A stretch of DNA of 64,000 bases from Shinella daejeonensis (GTDB lineage Bacteria > Pseudomonadota > Alphaproteobacteria > Rhizobiales > Rhizobiaceae): positions 558,001 to 622,000 of the forward strand of contig NZ_JAHWXY010000001.1 of NCBI RefSeq assembly GCF_024281235.1. The letters run 5' to 3'. Shown piece by piece: positions 38,635 through 47,190 of this stretch. Each line of letters opens with the position of its first letter. Within the stretch, counting starts at the first letter, position 1. Under the pieces are notes generated by a model that worked only from the letters and a program-made list of their open reading frames with translations, did not search any database and had not been told where the DNA came from. The position numbers and the translations under genes are program-made.

Positions 38635-39489
38635 TCAGCGCAGCCCGAAGGCAAGGCCATAGGAGGCGCTTTCGCCGGGTGTGAAGGCCGGCGCTTCCCC
38701 CGAAGCGATCAACGCGTCACGGGAGGCAAACCTGTGGCTGACCGGCTCGATGCCGAGCACCGCGCAACCCGGCGACTGATTGCGCCATATCTGCAAATAG
38801 GGCAGCGTGTCGACACGGAAACGGACATGCAGGCTGCGGCCACCGAGCGCAGCGACGGGGCCAACGGCGATCTCCGCCCACCCCTGCCGCGCCGTTTCGG
38901 CCGCCGGCACGCAGAAGACCTTCATGTCGCCCTCATCGAAACGCCAGGGCAGGCCGCCGTCCGGCAACATCGCGCCGGTGAGCCGGGCCTTGTCGTCGAA
39001 AAGTTCCGTCGCGATATTGAGATGGTACATGGCAAAGCGCGGCCAGTCGCTTTCGCCGGTGTTGCGCACGACATCCTCCAGCGTGACGCCACCGCTCCGG
39101 CGGTCGGCGCGCCAGCGGCGAAAAAGCTCCGCCCTGCCGTTGCGGGCCAGCGTCACCGGCACGCGGCCGCTACAGGAAACGCTGTCCTCGTTCTCCTCCA
39201 GCCGGATATCGAAGGCCGGATGCGACGACAGCGAGCCATGCAGGGGATAGCGCCGTCCGTCCGCCGCCCCTTCGACCGGTTCCGGATGGCGGATATGATC
39301 CGGCCCGCAGGTAAAGAGCAAACCCGGAAGCGCCCTGTCGATACGCGGGTCGCCATCCGAGGGGATCGCCGCGCCCGGAGCAAGCTCGACGCCATGAAAG
39401 ACGGCGCTCCCCAGATCGAGCGCCGAATCGGGCGTCAGTTCGATGCGAAAGCCTTGTTCGGGCGTATCTGCGGCAAGCGCCAGGGTCAT
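38635..39489 (-). CDS. Aldose 1-epimerase-like protein (DUF4432-type)
   Basis: The ATG at 39489 gives 284 aa. The pattern fits the galactose mutarotase-like beta-sandwich: YPLHGSLSSHPAFDI (about residue 91-105) supplies a His, MYHLNIATELFDDKARL (about 175) another, and GIEPVSHRFASRDAL (about 245) the catalytic Glu region. Similar proteins are carbohydrate-binding epimerases of unknown specificity. It stands alone; the 260-nt region upstream is shared with the divergent L,D-transpeptidase gene and shows no motif I can name. Confidence 0.65.
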   Translation of the reverse strand: MTLALAADTPEQGFRIELTPDSALDLGSAVFHGVELAPGAAIPSDGDPRIDRALPGLLFTCGPDHIRHPEPVEGAADGRRYPLHGSLSSHPAFDIRLEENEDSVSCSGRVPVTLARNGRAELFRRWRADRRSGGVTLEDVVRNTGESDWPRFAMYHLNIATELFDDKARLTGAMLPDGGLPWRFDEGDMKVFCVPAAETARQGWAEIAVGPVAALGGRSLHVRFRVDTLPYLQIWRNQSPGCAVLGIEPVSHRFASRDALIASGEAPAFTPGESASYGLAFGLR

Positions 39490-39751
39490 GGGCCGGATCT
39501 CCGGATGAAAGAAGGGACAGGTGTCGGGGCGGGTCCCCCAGTCTGATCGAGTTTCGCCGTCAGGGCAATCGCCGCCGCGCGCCGGCCGTCTTCTGTGTCC
39601 CCCAGACAAATCCAGCCACCGGCGACCGGCGTGACAGGATTTCGCAAACCGCGTTGACCAAACGTTCACCATCAGTTCAGAATTTTCATATAAAGGTCGA
39701 ATTTGGAGTGTTCCGTCCGCCGGACATGGGCTAGGCAGCAGGGCAAGATTC

Positions 39752-41182
39752 GTGAATTCCATTTTTAAAACAAGTATTTCACTTCTCGCGGCGGCAACTG
39801 TCGCCGGCGTCTTCTCGCTGCCCGCCGCAGCCCAGCAGGGTTATGGCCAGCGTGGCGCCGATACCGTCCTCGTCACGCCGGAAGGCGATGTCCTCGACTA
39901 TGTCCCCTATGATGCCCGGCGCATGCGCGACGGCCGGGGCCGGACGGTCTTCGTCGATGCCTGGGGCAATATCGTCGCCACCGCCATGCGCGCGGACCGC
40001 TACTTCGGCCGCAACGAACGCCATGACCCGCGGCGCGGCCGCTATCGGCCGGTGCGCGACTATTCCGGCATGAGCCCGGACTATTATCCGCCGCCGCCGG
40101 GCGCCTATGACGGTTTCGGCGACGATCTGACGACCGGCTCCGTGCCGGAAACGCGGGAGGCCATGCCCGGAGACATCGAACGCCAGGCGCTGCCCGAGCC
40201 GGATTTCGGCGAAACGCAGCCGCTGCCCGATTTTTCCACCGGCAACGACTCGTTTGCTTCACTGCCGGAGAATGGCGGCGCGGACGGGGAATTCGTGCCC
40301 GGCCCGAAATTCGAACCGGCCATCACGCTCGGCAAGCGGACGTCTGCGGAAATCACCGCTCTCCAAGTCTTTCTCGACCGGGAAGGCTTTTCGCCGGGCG
40401 TGATCGACGGAAAGAAGGGCTCCAACGTCACCAAGGCCATCGAAGCCTGGCAGAAGGCGACCGGGGAAACGCTCGACCCGAACGATACGGACAGTGTGCT
40501 GGAGCGCCTGCGCCTGTCCGGCGGCATGGCGTTCACCACCTATGAAATCACCGCCGCAGACGCGGCCGGCCCCTATGTCGCCTCCATTCCGTCCGACTAC
40601 GCGGAAAAGGCCGCCATGCCGCATCTTTCCTATACTTCGACCGCCGAAATGCTCGCCGAGAAGTTTCATATGGACGAAAACTACCTGCGGGAGATCAATC
40701 CGGGCGTCGATTTCACCATTCCCGGTACGATCATCAAGGTGGTCGACATCGGCCGGCCGAAAACCGGCAAGGTCGCGAAGATCCTCGCCGACAAGGGGCG
40801 CAGGCAGGTGCTCGCCTATGACGCGGACGGCCTGCTGATCGCCGCCTATCCCGCAAGCATCGGCTCGACCGATACCCCTTCGCCCTCCGGCACGGTCACC
40901 GTGGAACGCGTCGCGCTGAACCCGGGCTATACCTACAATCCGAAAATCAATTTCAAGCAGGGCAACAACGACAAGGTCCTGACCCTCCAGCCCGGCCCCA
41001 ACGGCCCGGTCGGCGTCGTCTGGATCGCCTTGTCCAAACCGACCTACGGCATCCACGGCACGCCGGATCCCTCGAAGATCGGCAAGACACAGAGCCACGG
41101 CTGCGTTCGCCTCACCAATTGGGATGCGACCGAACTCGCCAAGATGACCAGCCCGGGGGTCGTCGTCGAATTCGTCGACTGA
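39752..41182 (+). CDS. L,D-transpeptidase (YkuD), multi-domain, secreted
   Basis: Makes 3-3 crosslinks in peptidoglycan or attaches proteins to it. It has 476 aa with a GTG start at 39752 (AGGG 8 nt upstream) and a Sec signal (about residues 1-27, ending AAAQ). A Pro/Gly-rich linker (about 70-180) precedes a PG-binding-like domain (about 195-255, LQVFLDREGFSPGVIDGKKGSNV) and a LysM-like stretch (about 285-330). The YkuD domain follows (about 335-476) with IHGTPDPSKIG and the catalytic Cys in SHGCVRL (about 450). Rhizobiales walls are known to be rich in L,D-crosslinks. Confidence 0.93.
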   Translation: MNSIFKTSISLLAAATVAGVFSLPAAAQQGYGQRGADTVLVTPEGDVLDYVPYDARRMRDGRGRTVFVDAWGNIVATAMRADRYFGRNERHDPRRGRYRPVRDYSGMSPDYYPPPPGAYDGFGDDLTTGSVPETREAMPGDIERQALPEPDFGETQPLPDFSTGNDSFASLPENGGADGEFVPGPKFEPAITLGKRTSAEITALQVFLDREGFSPGVIDGKKGSNVTKAIEAWQKATGETLDPNDTDSVLERLRLSGGMAFTTYEITAADAAGPYVASIPSDYAEKAAMPHLSYTSTAEMLAEKFHMDENYLREINPGVDFTIPGTIIKVVDIGRPKTGKVAKILADKGRRQVLAYDADGLLIAAYPASIGSTDTPSPSGTVTVERVALNPGYTYNPKINFKQGNNDKVLTLQPGPNGPVGVVWIALSKPTYGIHGTPDPSKIGKTQSHGCVRLTNWDATELAKMTSPGVVVEFVD

Positions 41183-41255
41183 CCCCGGGAAAAGACCGGT
41201 CCCGACCGTGATGCCGGCCGGGCCGTCCCCGTCCTGCACCCGGCCTTGACGGCGA

Positions 41256-41276
41256 AGGCCGGCGACGCGCCGGCCT
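41256..41276. terminator. Hairpin between convergent genes
   Basis: AGGCCGGC (41256-41263) and GCCGGCCT (41269-41276) form a perfect 8-bp stem with a 5-nt loop between the convergent L,D-transpeptidase and chemoreceptor genes, followed by CCCTCCCGTTT on the plus strand. A bidirectional terminator is likely. Confidence 0.6.
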
Positions 41277-41306
41277 CCCTCCCGTTTCCGTTCGTTTTCG
41301 CGCGGC

Positions 41307-42830
41307 TTAGGCCGCGCGCGAATAGCCGGAGTTCACACCCGCCGCCGCGCTGCCGCTGGTGCGGAAGGCGCTGAGCTGGGTGGCGATGGAGGCCGCCTCC
41401 TCGGTCAGCGCCTGACTTGCCGCATTGGCCTGCTCGACCATGGTGGCGTTCTGCTGGGTGATCTGATCCATCGCGTTGATCGCCTGGTTCACCGCCAGCA
41501 GGCCCGTTGCCTGTTCGGCCGTGCTCGCCCGGATCGACGTGAAGACCGCGCTGACCTCCACGACCTGCGACACGATCTGGCGCAGCGACTGGGCGACATC
41601 GTTGACGGAGCGAACACCGTCCTCGACCTGCGCATGCGATTTGGCGATCAGGTTCTGGATGTCCTTGGCGGCGTCGGCGCAACGTTGCGCCAGCGCGCGC
41701 ACCTCCGAAGCGACGACGGCGAAACCCCGCCCCGCCTCGCCGGCGCGCGCCGCCTCGATACCGGCGTTCAGCGCCAGAAGGTTCGTCTGGAAGGCGATCT
41801 CGTCGATCACCTCGATGATATTGGCAATCGCCGAGGAGGAATTCTGGATTTCACCCATGGTGGTGATGGCCTCTTCCACGACGCCGCCGCTGCGCTCGGC
41901 GTTCTCGCGGGCCGCCGTCACCAGATTGTTGGCCTCATTGGCGCTTTCGGCCGTCTGGCGCACCGTGGTCGTCACCTGTTCGACGGCGGCCGCGGTCTCC
42001 TCCAGATTGGCGGCCTGCCGCTCCGTGCGCCTTGCCAGATCGTCGGAGGCGGCGGCGATTTCCTGCGCGCTCCGATGGATCGATCCGGCGCCGGCACCAA
42101 TGCTGCCGATCGCCTGCGACAGGGTGGAAAGCGCATAGTTGAAATCCTCGCCGAGCGCCTCATAGGCTTCCGGCAGCGTGCCGGTGATACGCGCCGTCAG
42201 ATCGCCTTCCGCCACGCGCCGCAGCGCCGCGCCGAACGTATCGCCGACAAGCTTGCGTTCCCCTGCCACCACCTGAGACTGCACCGCCTCCTGCTTGGCG
42301 AGGTCGGACATGTCCATATAGACGGAAATCGACAGGTCCATGTCGAGGAACATCGCTTTCACGAGGCTCACGATACGCGCGGCGAAATCATCCACGCTGG
42401 CCTGCTCGCGCGAAAAGAGGCCGCCCTTCGGCCAATGGGCCTTTACGGCCTCGGTCAGCAGGTGTTCGGCGACCAGCGCATAGGCGCCGATATACCAGCG
42501 CGGCTCAAGTCCGATACGGGCATGAACCTGGCCGATGGTCTGCACCCGCTCGGCATATTCCTTCGAGAACTCGCCAGCGGCGATATTCGCCCAATGGCCG
42601 AGTTGCGCATTCTTCGCACGGTTCATATGCGCATCGGAAGAAAACAGATGGCTGACTTCCGGAGTCTTGCGGACGACACCGTAGAAGGTATCGAGCGCGG
42701 GACCGAATTCCTTTTCGATCAGCGGCTTGAGCGCGCGCAGGTGACGGCGGGCGGCTTCGTCGAGTCCCATGAACTCCAGGCGACGTTCGAGATCCGGATT
42801 CATGCTGGCGGCGTTTTGGGCAGGCTTCAT
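41307..42830 (-). CDS. Globin-coupled methyl-accepting chemotaxis protein (HemAT-like)
   Basis: About 507 aa from the ATG at 42830; the frame is also open from a TTG at 42869. The N-terminal protoglobin domain (about residues 15-170) has QTIGQVHARIGLEPRWYIGAY, where the His is the expected proximal heme ligand. A HAMP-like linker follows (about 205-250) and the signalling hairpin contains EIAFQTNLLALNAGIEAARAGEAGRGFAVVASEVRALAQRC. No transmembrane helix is present, so it is a soluble receptor, probably for O2. No C-terminal NWETF-type tether is seen. Confidence 0.92.
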   Translation of the reverse strand: MKPAQNAASMNPDLERRLEFMGLDEAARRHLRALKPLIEKEFGPALDTFYGVVRKTPEVSHLFSSDAHMNRAKNAQLGHWANIAAGEFSKEYAERVQTIGQVHARIGLEPRWYIGAYALVAEHLLTEAVKAHWPKGGLFSREQASVDDFAARIVSLVKAMFLDMDLSISVYMDMSDLAKQEAVQSQVVAGERKLVGDTFGAALRRVAEGDLTARITGTLPEAYEALGEDFNYALSTLSQAIGSIGAGAGSIHRSAQEIAAASDDLARRTERQAANLEETAAAVEQVTTTVRQTAESANEANNLVTAARENAERSGGVVEEAITTMGEIQNSSSAIANIIEVIDEIAFQTNLLALNAGIEAARAGEAGRGFAVVASEVRALAQRCADAAKDIQNLIAKSHAQVEDGVRSVNDVAQSLRQIVSQVVEVSAVFTSIRASTAEQATGLLAVNQAINAMDQITQQNATMVEQANAASQALTEEAASIATQLSAFRTSGSAAAGVNSGYSRAA

Positions 42831-43061
42831 TCCTGGCGATCCTGAGGGAGAGAGGGAGGAAGAAAGCAATATGTCCCGAAAACCGGCTCATCGAGCCGGC
42901 CTCGTCCCGTCATGGGCCGCGACGAAGGTGCAAGGCCTTCGCCGGAACAGCGTTCCTTCAGAATATCATTAGGTTAGCGTGGTAAATTGTTTCTTACGCT
43001 TACGTCAGAAACGGGGCTTCAGTCGGGGTATTCCACCCCGCCTGTCCAGAGGACGCAAAGA

Positions 43062-43086
43062 ACCCGGAAAGCCGTGCCTTCCGGGT
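43062..43086 (-). terminator. Terminator of the TRAP/GS/ALDH/ADH operon
   Basis: On the minus strand ACCCGGAA (43086-43079) pairs with TTCCGGGT (43069-43062), followed by TCTTTG. It lies 28 nt after the stop of the iron alcohol dehydrogenase gene and probably ends the seven-gene operon. Confidence 0.65.
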
Positions 43087-43113
43087 CCCGTATCAGCGCC
43101 TGCAAGCGCGTTT

Positions 43114-44268
43114 TCAGATGCACTCGATGAACAAGGCCCGCGCCGCTTCCAGCGTCAGTTCCACCGGATTACCGCCAGCCGTCGGGTCGACGACCGCCAT
43201 GGCGGACATCTCGTCGAGCCGGTCCGTGCCGACGCCCAGCGCCGAGAGCTTGTCCGGCACGCCCAGTTCCTCGCGAAGCCTGAGCACATAATCGAAAAAG
43301 CCGTCGAAGCCGCCGGCGATGCCGAGATAGGCGGCGGCGCTGGCGATCTTCGCCTCGATGGCCCGGCGATTGAACGTCAAGACCGCCGGCATCACGACGG
43401 CATTCGTCATGCCGTGATGGGTGTTGTAGATCGCGCCGACCGGATGCGACAGTGAGTGGATGGCGCCGAGCCCCTTCTGGAAGGCGACCGCCCCCATGGC
43501 CGCCCCCGACATCATATGGGCGCGGGCCTCGATATCCGTCCCGTCCTTATAGGCGCGCGGCAGATATTCCTTCACGAGGCGCATGCCCTCCAGCGCGATC
43601 CCCTGGCTCATCGGGTGATAGAACGGCGAGCAATAGGCTTCCAGGCAATGGGCGAAGGCATCCATGCCGGTGCCGGCGGTGATGATCTTCGGCATGCCGA
43701 CCGTCAGCTGCGGATCGCAGATCGTGACCGAAGGCAGGATCTTCGGATGGAAGATCACCTTTTTCGTATGCGTCTCGGAATTCGTGATGACCGAAGCGCG
43801 GCCGACCTCCGAGCCGGTGCCGGCCGTCGTCGGCACGGCGACGATCGGCGCGATACCCTCGGGGCTCGCCCGCGTCCACCAGTCGCCGATGTCCTCGAAA
43901 TCCCAGACCGGCCGCGTCTGGCCGGACATGAAGGCGACGGCCTTGCCGAGATCGAGGCCCGAGCCGCCGCCGAACGCGACGACGCCGTCATGGCCGCCGT
44001 CCTTGAAGGCGATGACGCCGGCGTTGAGGTTCCGGTCGCTCGGGTTCGGATCGACCTCGGCGAACATCGCCCGGCCCAGTCCGGCGGCCTCGAGAATGTC
44101 GAGCGCCTCCCCGGTGATCGCCATCGTCGACAGGCCGCGATCGGTGATCAGCAGCGGCTTCGTCATGCCGACCGCCTTGCAGTGGTCAGCGAGTTCCTTG
44201 ATGCGGCCCGCGCCGAACTTGATGGCGGTGGGGTAGCTCCAGTTGGCGGTGATGGTCATGCTGTTCAA
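43114..44268 (-). CDS. Iron-containing (group III) alcohol dehydrogenase
   Basis: NAD(P)-dependent dehydrogenase of the Fe-ADH family, 384 aa. The nucleotide loop GGGSGLDLGKAVA is near residue 100, PTTAGTGSEVGRASVI near 145, and the metal ligands lie in TGMDAFAHCLEAYCSPFYHP (Asp and His, about 200) and AIHSLSHPVGAIYNTHHG (two His, about 265-280). The ATG at 44268 overlaps the aldehyde dehydrogenase stop (ATGA). In this operon it may oxidise the hydroxyl of a gamma-glutamylated amino alcohol to an aldehyde; this is inference. Confidence 0.92.
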   Translation of the reverse strand: MNSMTITANWSYPTAIKFGAGRIKELADHCKAVGMTKPLLITDRGLSTMAITGEALDILEAAGLGRAMFAEVDPNPSDRNLNAGVIAFKDGGHDGVVAFGGGSGLDLGKAVAFMSGQTRPVWDFEDIGDWWTRASPEGIAPIVAVPTTAGTGSEVGRASVITNSETHTKKVIFHPKILPSVTICDPQLTVGMPKIITAGTGMDAFAHCLEAYCSPFYHPMSQGIALEGMRLVKEYLPRAYKDGTDIEARAHMMSGAAMGAVAFQKGLGAIHSLSHPVGAIYNTHHGMTNAVVMPAVLTFNRRAIEAKIASAAAYLGIAGGFDGFFDYVLRLREELGVPDKLSALGVGTDRLDEMSAMAVVDPTAGGNPVELTLEAARALFIECI

Positions 44269-45644
44269 GCTTTCCTGAAGTGATAGGACTTGGGTCTCGT
44301 GAGGTTATGGAAGCCGATGACGGAGAGGGAGCCGCCGCGGCCCGTTTCCTTGACGCCGGTCCAGCACAGCGCCGGATCGAGATAATCGGCGCGGTTCATG
44401 AAGACGGTGCCGGTCTCCAGCTCCCCGCCGATCCGGGCGGCGCGTTCCGGATCGCTCGTCCACAGCGAGGCCGTGAGGCCGTATTTGCAGTCGTTCATCA
44501 GGGCGACCGCCTCTTCGTCGCTCTTCACCTTCATGATGCCGACGGTGGGGCCAAACGTCTCCTCCGTCATGAACTCCATCGAATGGTCGACGTCGACGAG
44601 GATCTGCGGCGCGACATAGGCGCCGCCGTCGTCGGCCGGGAAGAGCTTGGGATCGACCAGCGCCTTCGCGCCCTTCGCGACAGCATCGGCGACCTGCGAG
44701 CGCACGGTCGCCGCGAAACGCTTGTGCGCCATCGGCCCGAGCGTCGTGTCCTGATCCAGCGGATTGCCGAGCTTGTAGTTGGAAACCCAGGCGACGGACT
44801 TCTCGACGAAGGCGTCATAAAGATTTTCGGCCACATAGATGCGCTCGATACCGCAGCAGCACTGACCCGAATTGTAGGTCGCGCCATCCATCAGCGTGTC
44901 GACGGCGGCGTCGAGATCGGCGTCCGCCATGACGTAACCCGGATCCTTGCCGCCCAGTTCGAGCCCGAGCGGCGTAAAGGTGCCGGCGGCGGCCCGCTCC
45001 ATCGCCCGCCCGCCCTCGACGGAGCCGGTGAAATTGACGAAGTCGAAGCTCCTGGCGGCGATCAGCGCCGAGGTCGTGTCATGATCGAGGAAAACGTTCT
45101 GGAAAACGTCCTCCGGCACGCCCGCCTCGTTGAAGGCCCGCACCAGACGCTCGCCGACGAGCAAGGTCTGCGCCGCATGCTTGAGGATCACCACATTGCC
45201 GGCCATCAGGGCCGGGGCGACCGTGTTGATCGCCGTCATGTAGGGATAGTTCCAGGGCGCGACGACGAAGACGACGCCATGCGGCTCCCGTTCGATGCGG
45301 CGTTCGAAGCGGTCGCTCTCCTCCACGACGATCGGCGCCAGCGACGCGCCCGCGATCTCCGCGACATAGTTGGAACGCTCGTTGAATCCCTTGAACTCGC
45401 CGCCGTAGCGCACCGGCCGGCCCATCTGCCAGGCAAGTTCCGGCACGATCTCGTCGGCCATCTCGTTCACGCGGGCAACACCCTTCAGCACCAGCTGGAC
45501 GCGCTCTTCGAGCGGTCGTTGCGCCCAGGCTTTCCGGGCTTTTTTCGCGCGGGCGACCACGGCCTGCGCTGCCGCAAGCGGCATCGCTTCACGCTCGGCG
45601 TAAACCGAACCGTCAACCGGGGATATGCATTTGATCACGGTCAT
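44265..45644 (-). CDS. NAD(P)-dependent aldehyde dehydrogenase
   Basis: Member of the ALDH superfamily, 459 aa, slightly short because it lacks part of the usual N-terminus. VAPWNYPYMTAINTVAPALMAGN is near residue 128, FVNFTGSVEGGRAM near 197, the general-base Glu in LGLELGGKDPGYV near 229 and the catalytic Cys in SGQCCCGIERIYV near 261. The run of three Cys is seen in several ALDHs. It would oxidise the aldehyde formed by the coupled alcohol dehydrogenase, in the way PuuC acts in the gamma-glutamyl putrescine pathway. Confidence 0.92.
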   Translation of the reverse strand: MTVIKCISPVDGSVYAEREAMPLAAAQAVVARAKKARKAWAQRPLEERVQLVLKGVARVNEMADEIVPELAWQMGRPVRYGGEFKGFNERSNYVAEIAGASLAPIVVEESDRFERRIEREPHGVVFVVAPWNYPYMTAINTVAPALMAGNVVILKHAAQTLLVGERLVRAFNEAGVPEDVFQNVFLDHDTTSALIAARSFDFVNFTGSVEGGRAMERAAAGTFTPLGLELGGKDPGYVMADADLDAAVDTLMDGATYNSGQCCCGIERIYVAENLYDAFVEKSVAWVSNYKLGNPLDQDTTLGPMAHKRFAATVRSQVADAVAKGAKALVDPKLFPADDGGAYVAPQILVDVDHSMEFMTEETFGPTVGIMKVKSDEEAVALMNDCKYGLTASLWTSDPERAARIGGELETGTVFMNRADYLDPALCWTGVKETGRGGSLSVIGFHNLTRPKSYHFRKA

Positions 45645-45707
45645 GATCGATGTCCTGTCGTTCTATCGGAATGTTCAATTCTGGCGCGGGCGCACGCCAG
45701 ACCGTTC

Positions 45708-47078
45708 TTACGCTCTCTCGAAACCGCGCGCCACTTCCCAATCGGTGATGCGGCGGTCGTATTCCTCCTGCTCCCATTCCGCGGCCCGCACATAGTGATC
45801 GACGACATCGTCGCCGAAAGCCGAGCGCAGCATGTCCGAGTTCCTCAACGCCACCGTCGCATCGCGCAGCGTATGCGGGATTTCCCTGATGTCCTTCCCG
45901 CCATAGGCATCGCCGACGAAGGGCGGCTCCAGTTCCAGCTTCTCCTCGATGCCCGCGATCCCGGCCGCCAGCTGCGCGGCCATCGCGAGATAGGGATTGA
46001 GGTCCGAGCCACCGACCCGGCATTCGATGCGGATGCCCTTGGTGCCTTCGCCGCAAAGCCGGTAGCCGGCGGTGCGGTTGTCCTTGCTCCAGATCGCCTT
46101 GGTCGGCGCGAAGGTGCCGGCGACGAAACGCTTGTAGGAATTGATATAGGGCGCGAGGAAATAGGTGGTGTCGCTCGCATAGGCGAGCAGCCCCGCGACA
46201 TACATCCGCATCAGGTCGGACATGCCGTAGCGTGCCCCGGTATCGTAGAACTCCGGCGTCTTGCCATCGAGGCTCCAGAGCGACTGGTGAACGTGCGAGG
46301 AGGAGCCGGCGGCGTTGTAGTTCCACTTGGCGAGGAAGGTCACCGCCTTTCCGCGCTGCCAGGCGATTTCCTTGGTGGCGTTCTTGATGATCACATGCCG
46401 GTCGGCCATTTCCAGCGCATCGGCATAACGCACATTGATCTCGGCCTGGCCGGCCGACGCCTCGCCCTTGGAGTTTTCGACCGGAATGCCCGCGCCGTGC
46501 AGCCCGTTGCGCAGCGCGCGCATCACATCTTCCTCCTTGGTGGTCTGGAAAATGTGATAATCCTCGTTGTAGCCGCTCGCCGGGACGAGATCGCGGTAGC
46601 CGCTGAGCCGGGCGTCGTCATAGGTCTGGTCGAAGAGGTAGAACTCCAGCTCCGTCGCCATGAAGGCCTTGAACCCCAGGGCTTCGAGCCGCTTCACCTG
46701 CTTCTTGAGGATGCCGCGCGGCGAATGGGGCACATCCTTGTGGGTCTGATGGTCGAGCACGTCGCAAATAACGATCGCCGTGCCTTCGAGCCACGGCAGC
46801 TTGCGCAACGTCGCAAGGTCCGGCTTCATCGTATAGTCGCCATAGCCGGCTTCCCAGCTTGTCGCCTTGTAGCCCGGCACCGTCTCCATCTCGATGTCGG
46901 TCGCCAGCAGATAGTTGCAGCTATGGGTCTCCTCATAACCGCTGTCGATGAAATATTGCGCATGGAAGCGCTTGCCCATCAGGCGCCCCTGCATGTCGAC
47001 GAGGCATGCGAGAACGGTGTCGATACGGCCTTCGGCCACATCCTTCTTCAGGTCTTCAAAGCGATAGGTCACGGTCAT
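45708..47078 (-). CDS. Glutamine synthetase-family gamma-glutamyl ligase (PuuA-like)
   Basis: A 456-aa member of the glutamine synthetase superfamily. Core motifs are kept: the metal Glu in FMATELEFYLFD (about residue 140), the pair in SKGEASAGQAEINVRYADAL (about 205-220), the His in SSSHVHQSLW (about 272) and Arg in SYKRFVAGTFAPTKAIWSKDNRTAGYR. The ammonia-site loop differs from true GS (LVDMQGRLMGKR instead of an FTDxRG-type loop), and no NLYDLPP adenylylation site is present. This pattern fits PuuA/GlnA3-type enzymes that ligate glutamate to an amine. Operon partners support an amine or amino alcohol substrate. Confidence 0.88.
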   Translation of the reverse strand: MTVTYRFEDLKKDVAEGRIDTVLACLVDMQGRLMGKRFHAQYFIDSGYEETHSCNYLLATDIEMETVPGYKATSWEAGYGDYTMKPDLATLRKLPWLEGTAIVICDVLDHQTHKDVPHSPRGILKKQVKRLEALGFKAFMATELEFYLFDQTYDDARLSGYRDLVPASGYNEDYHIFQTTKEEDVMRALRNGLHGAGIPVENSKGEASAGQAEINVRYADALEMADRHVIIKNATKEIAWQRGKAVTFLAKWNYNAAGSSSHVHQSLWSLDGKTPEFYDTGARYGMSDLMRMYVAGLLAYASDTTYFLAPYINSYKRFVAGTFAPTKAIWSKDNRTAGYRLCGEGTKGIRIECRVGGSDLNPYLAMAAQLAAGIAGIEEKLELEPPFVGDAYGGKDIREIPHTLRDATVALRNSDMLRSAFGDDVVDHYVRAAEWEQEEYDRRITDWEVARGFERA

Positions 47079-47111
47079 TTGGAGGCGGCCCCGGGGGTTA
47101 TCCTGTCATGC

Positions 47112-47171
47112 CGGACCGGACGAAGGCCGTCCGGTCCGCTCTGCTGGGAACCGGCCGCAAAAGCGGCCGGT
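47112..47171 (-). repeat. Two intercistronic stem-loops between dctP and the GS-like gene
   Basis: CGGACCGGAC (47112-47121) pairs with GTCCGGTCCG (47129-47138), and ACCGGCCGC (47150-47158) pairs with GCGGCCGGT (47163-47171) around AAAA. Both stems are perfect. Strong hairpins just after a binding-protein gene often protect its mRNA 3' end or partly terminate, giving more transporter than enzyme. Confidence 0.7.
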
Positions 47172-47190
47172 CCGTGCGTCGTTCGCCGGC

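Noticed and set aside
45708-47078. House-keeping glutamine synthetase GlnA
   Set aside because: The adenylylation site is missing, the ammonia-site loop differs, and the gene sits in a catabolic operon.
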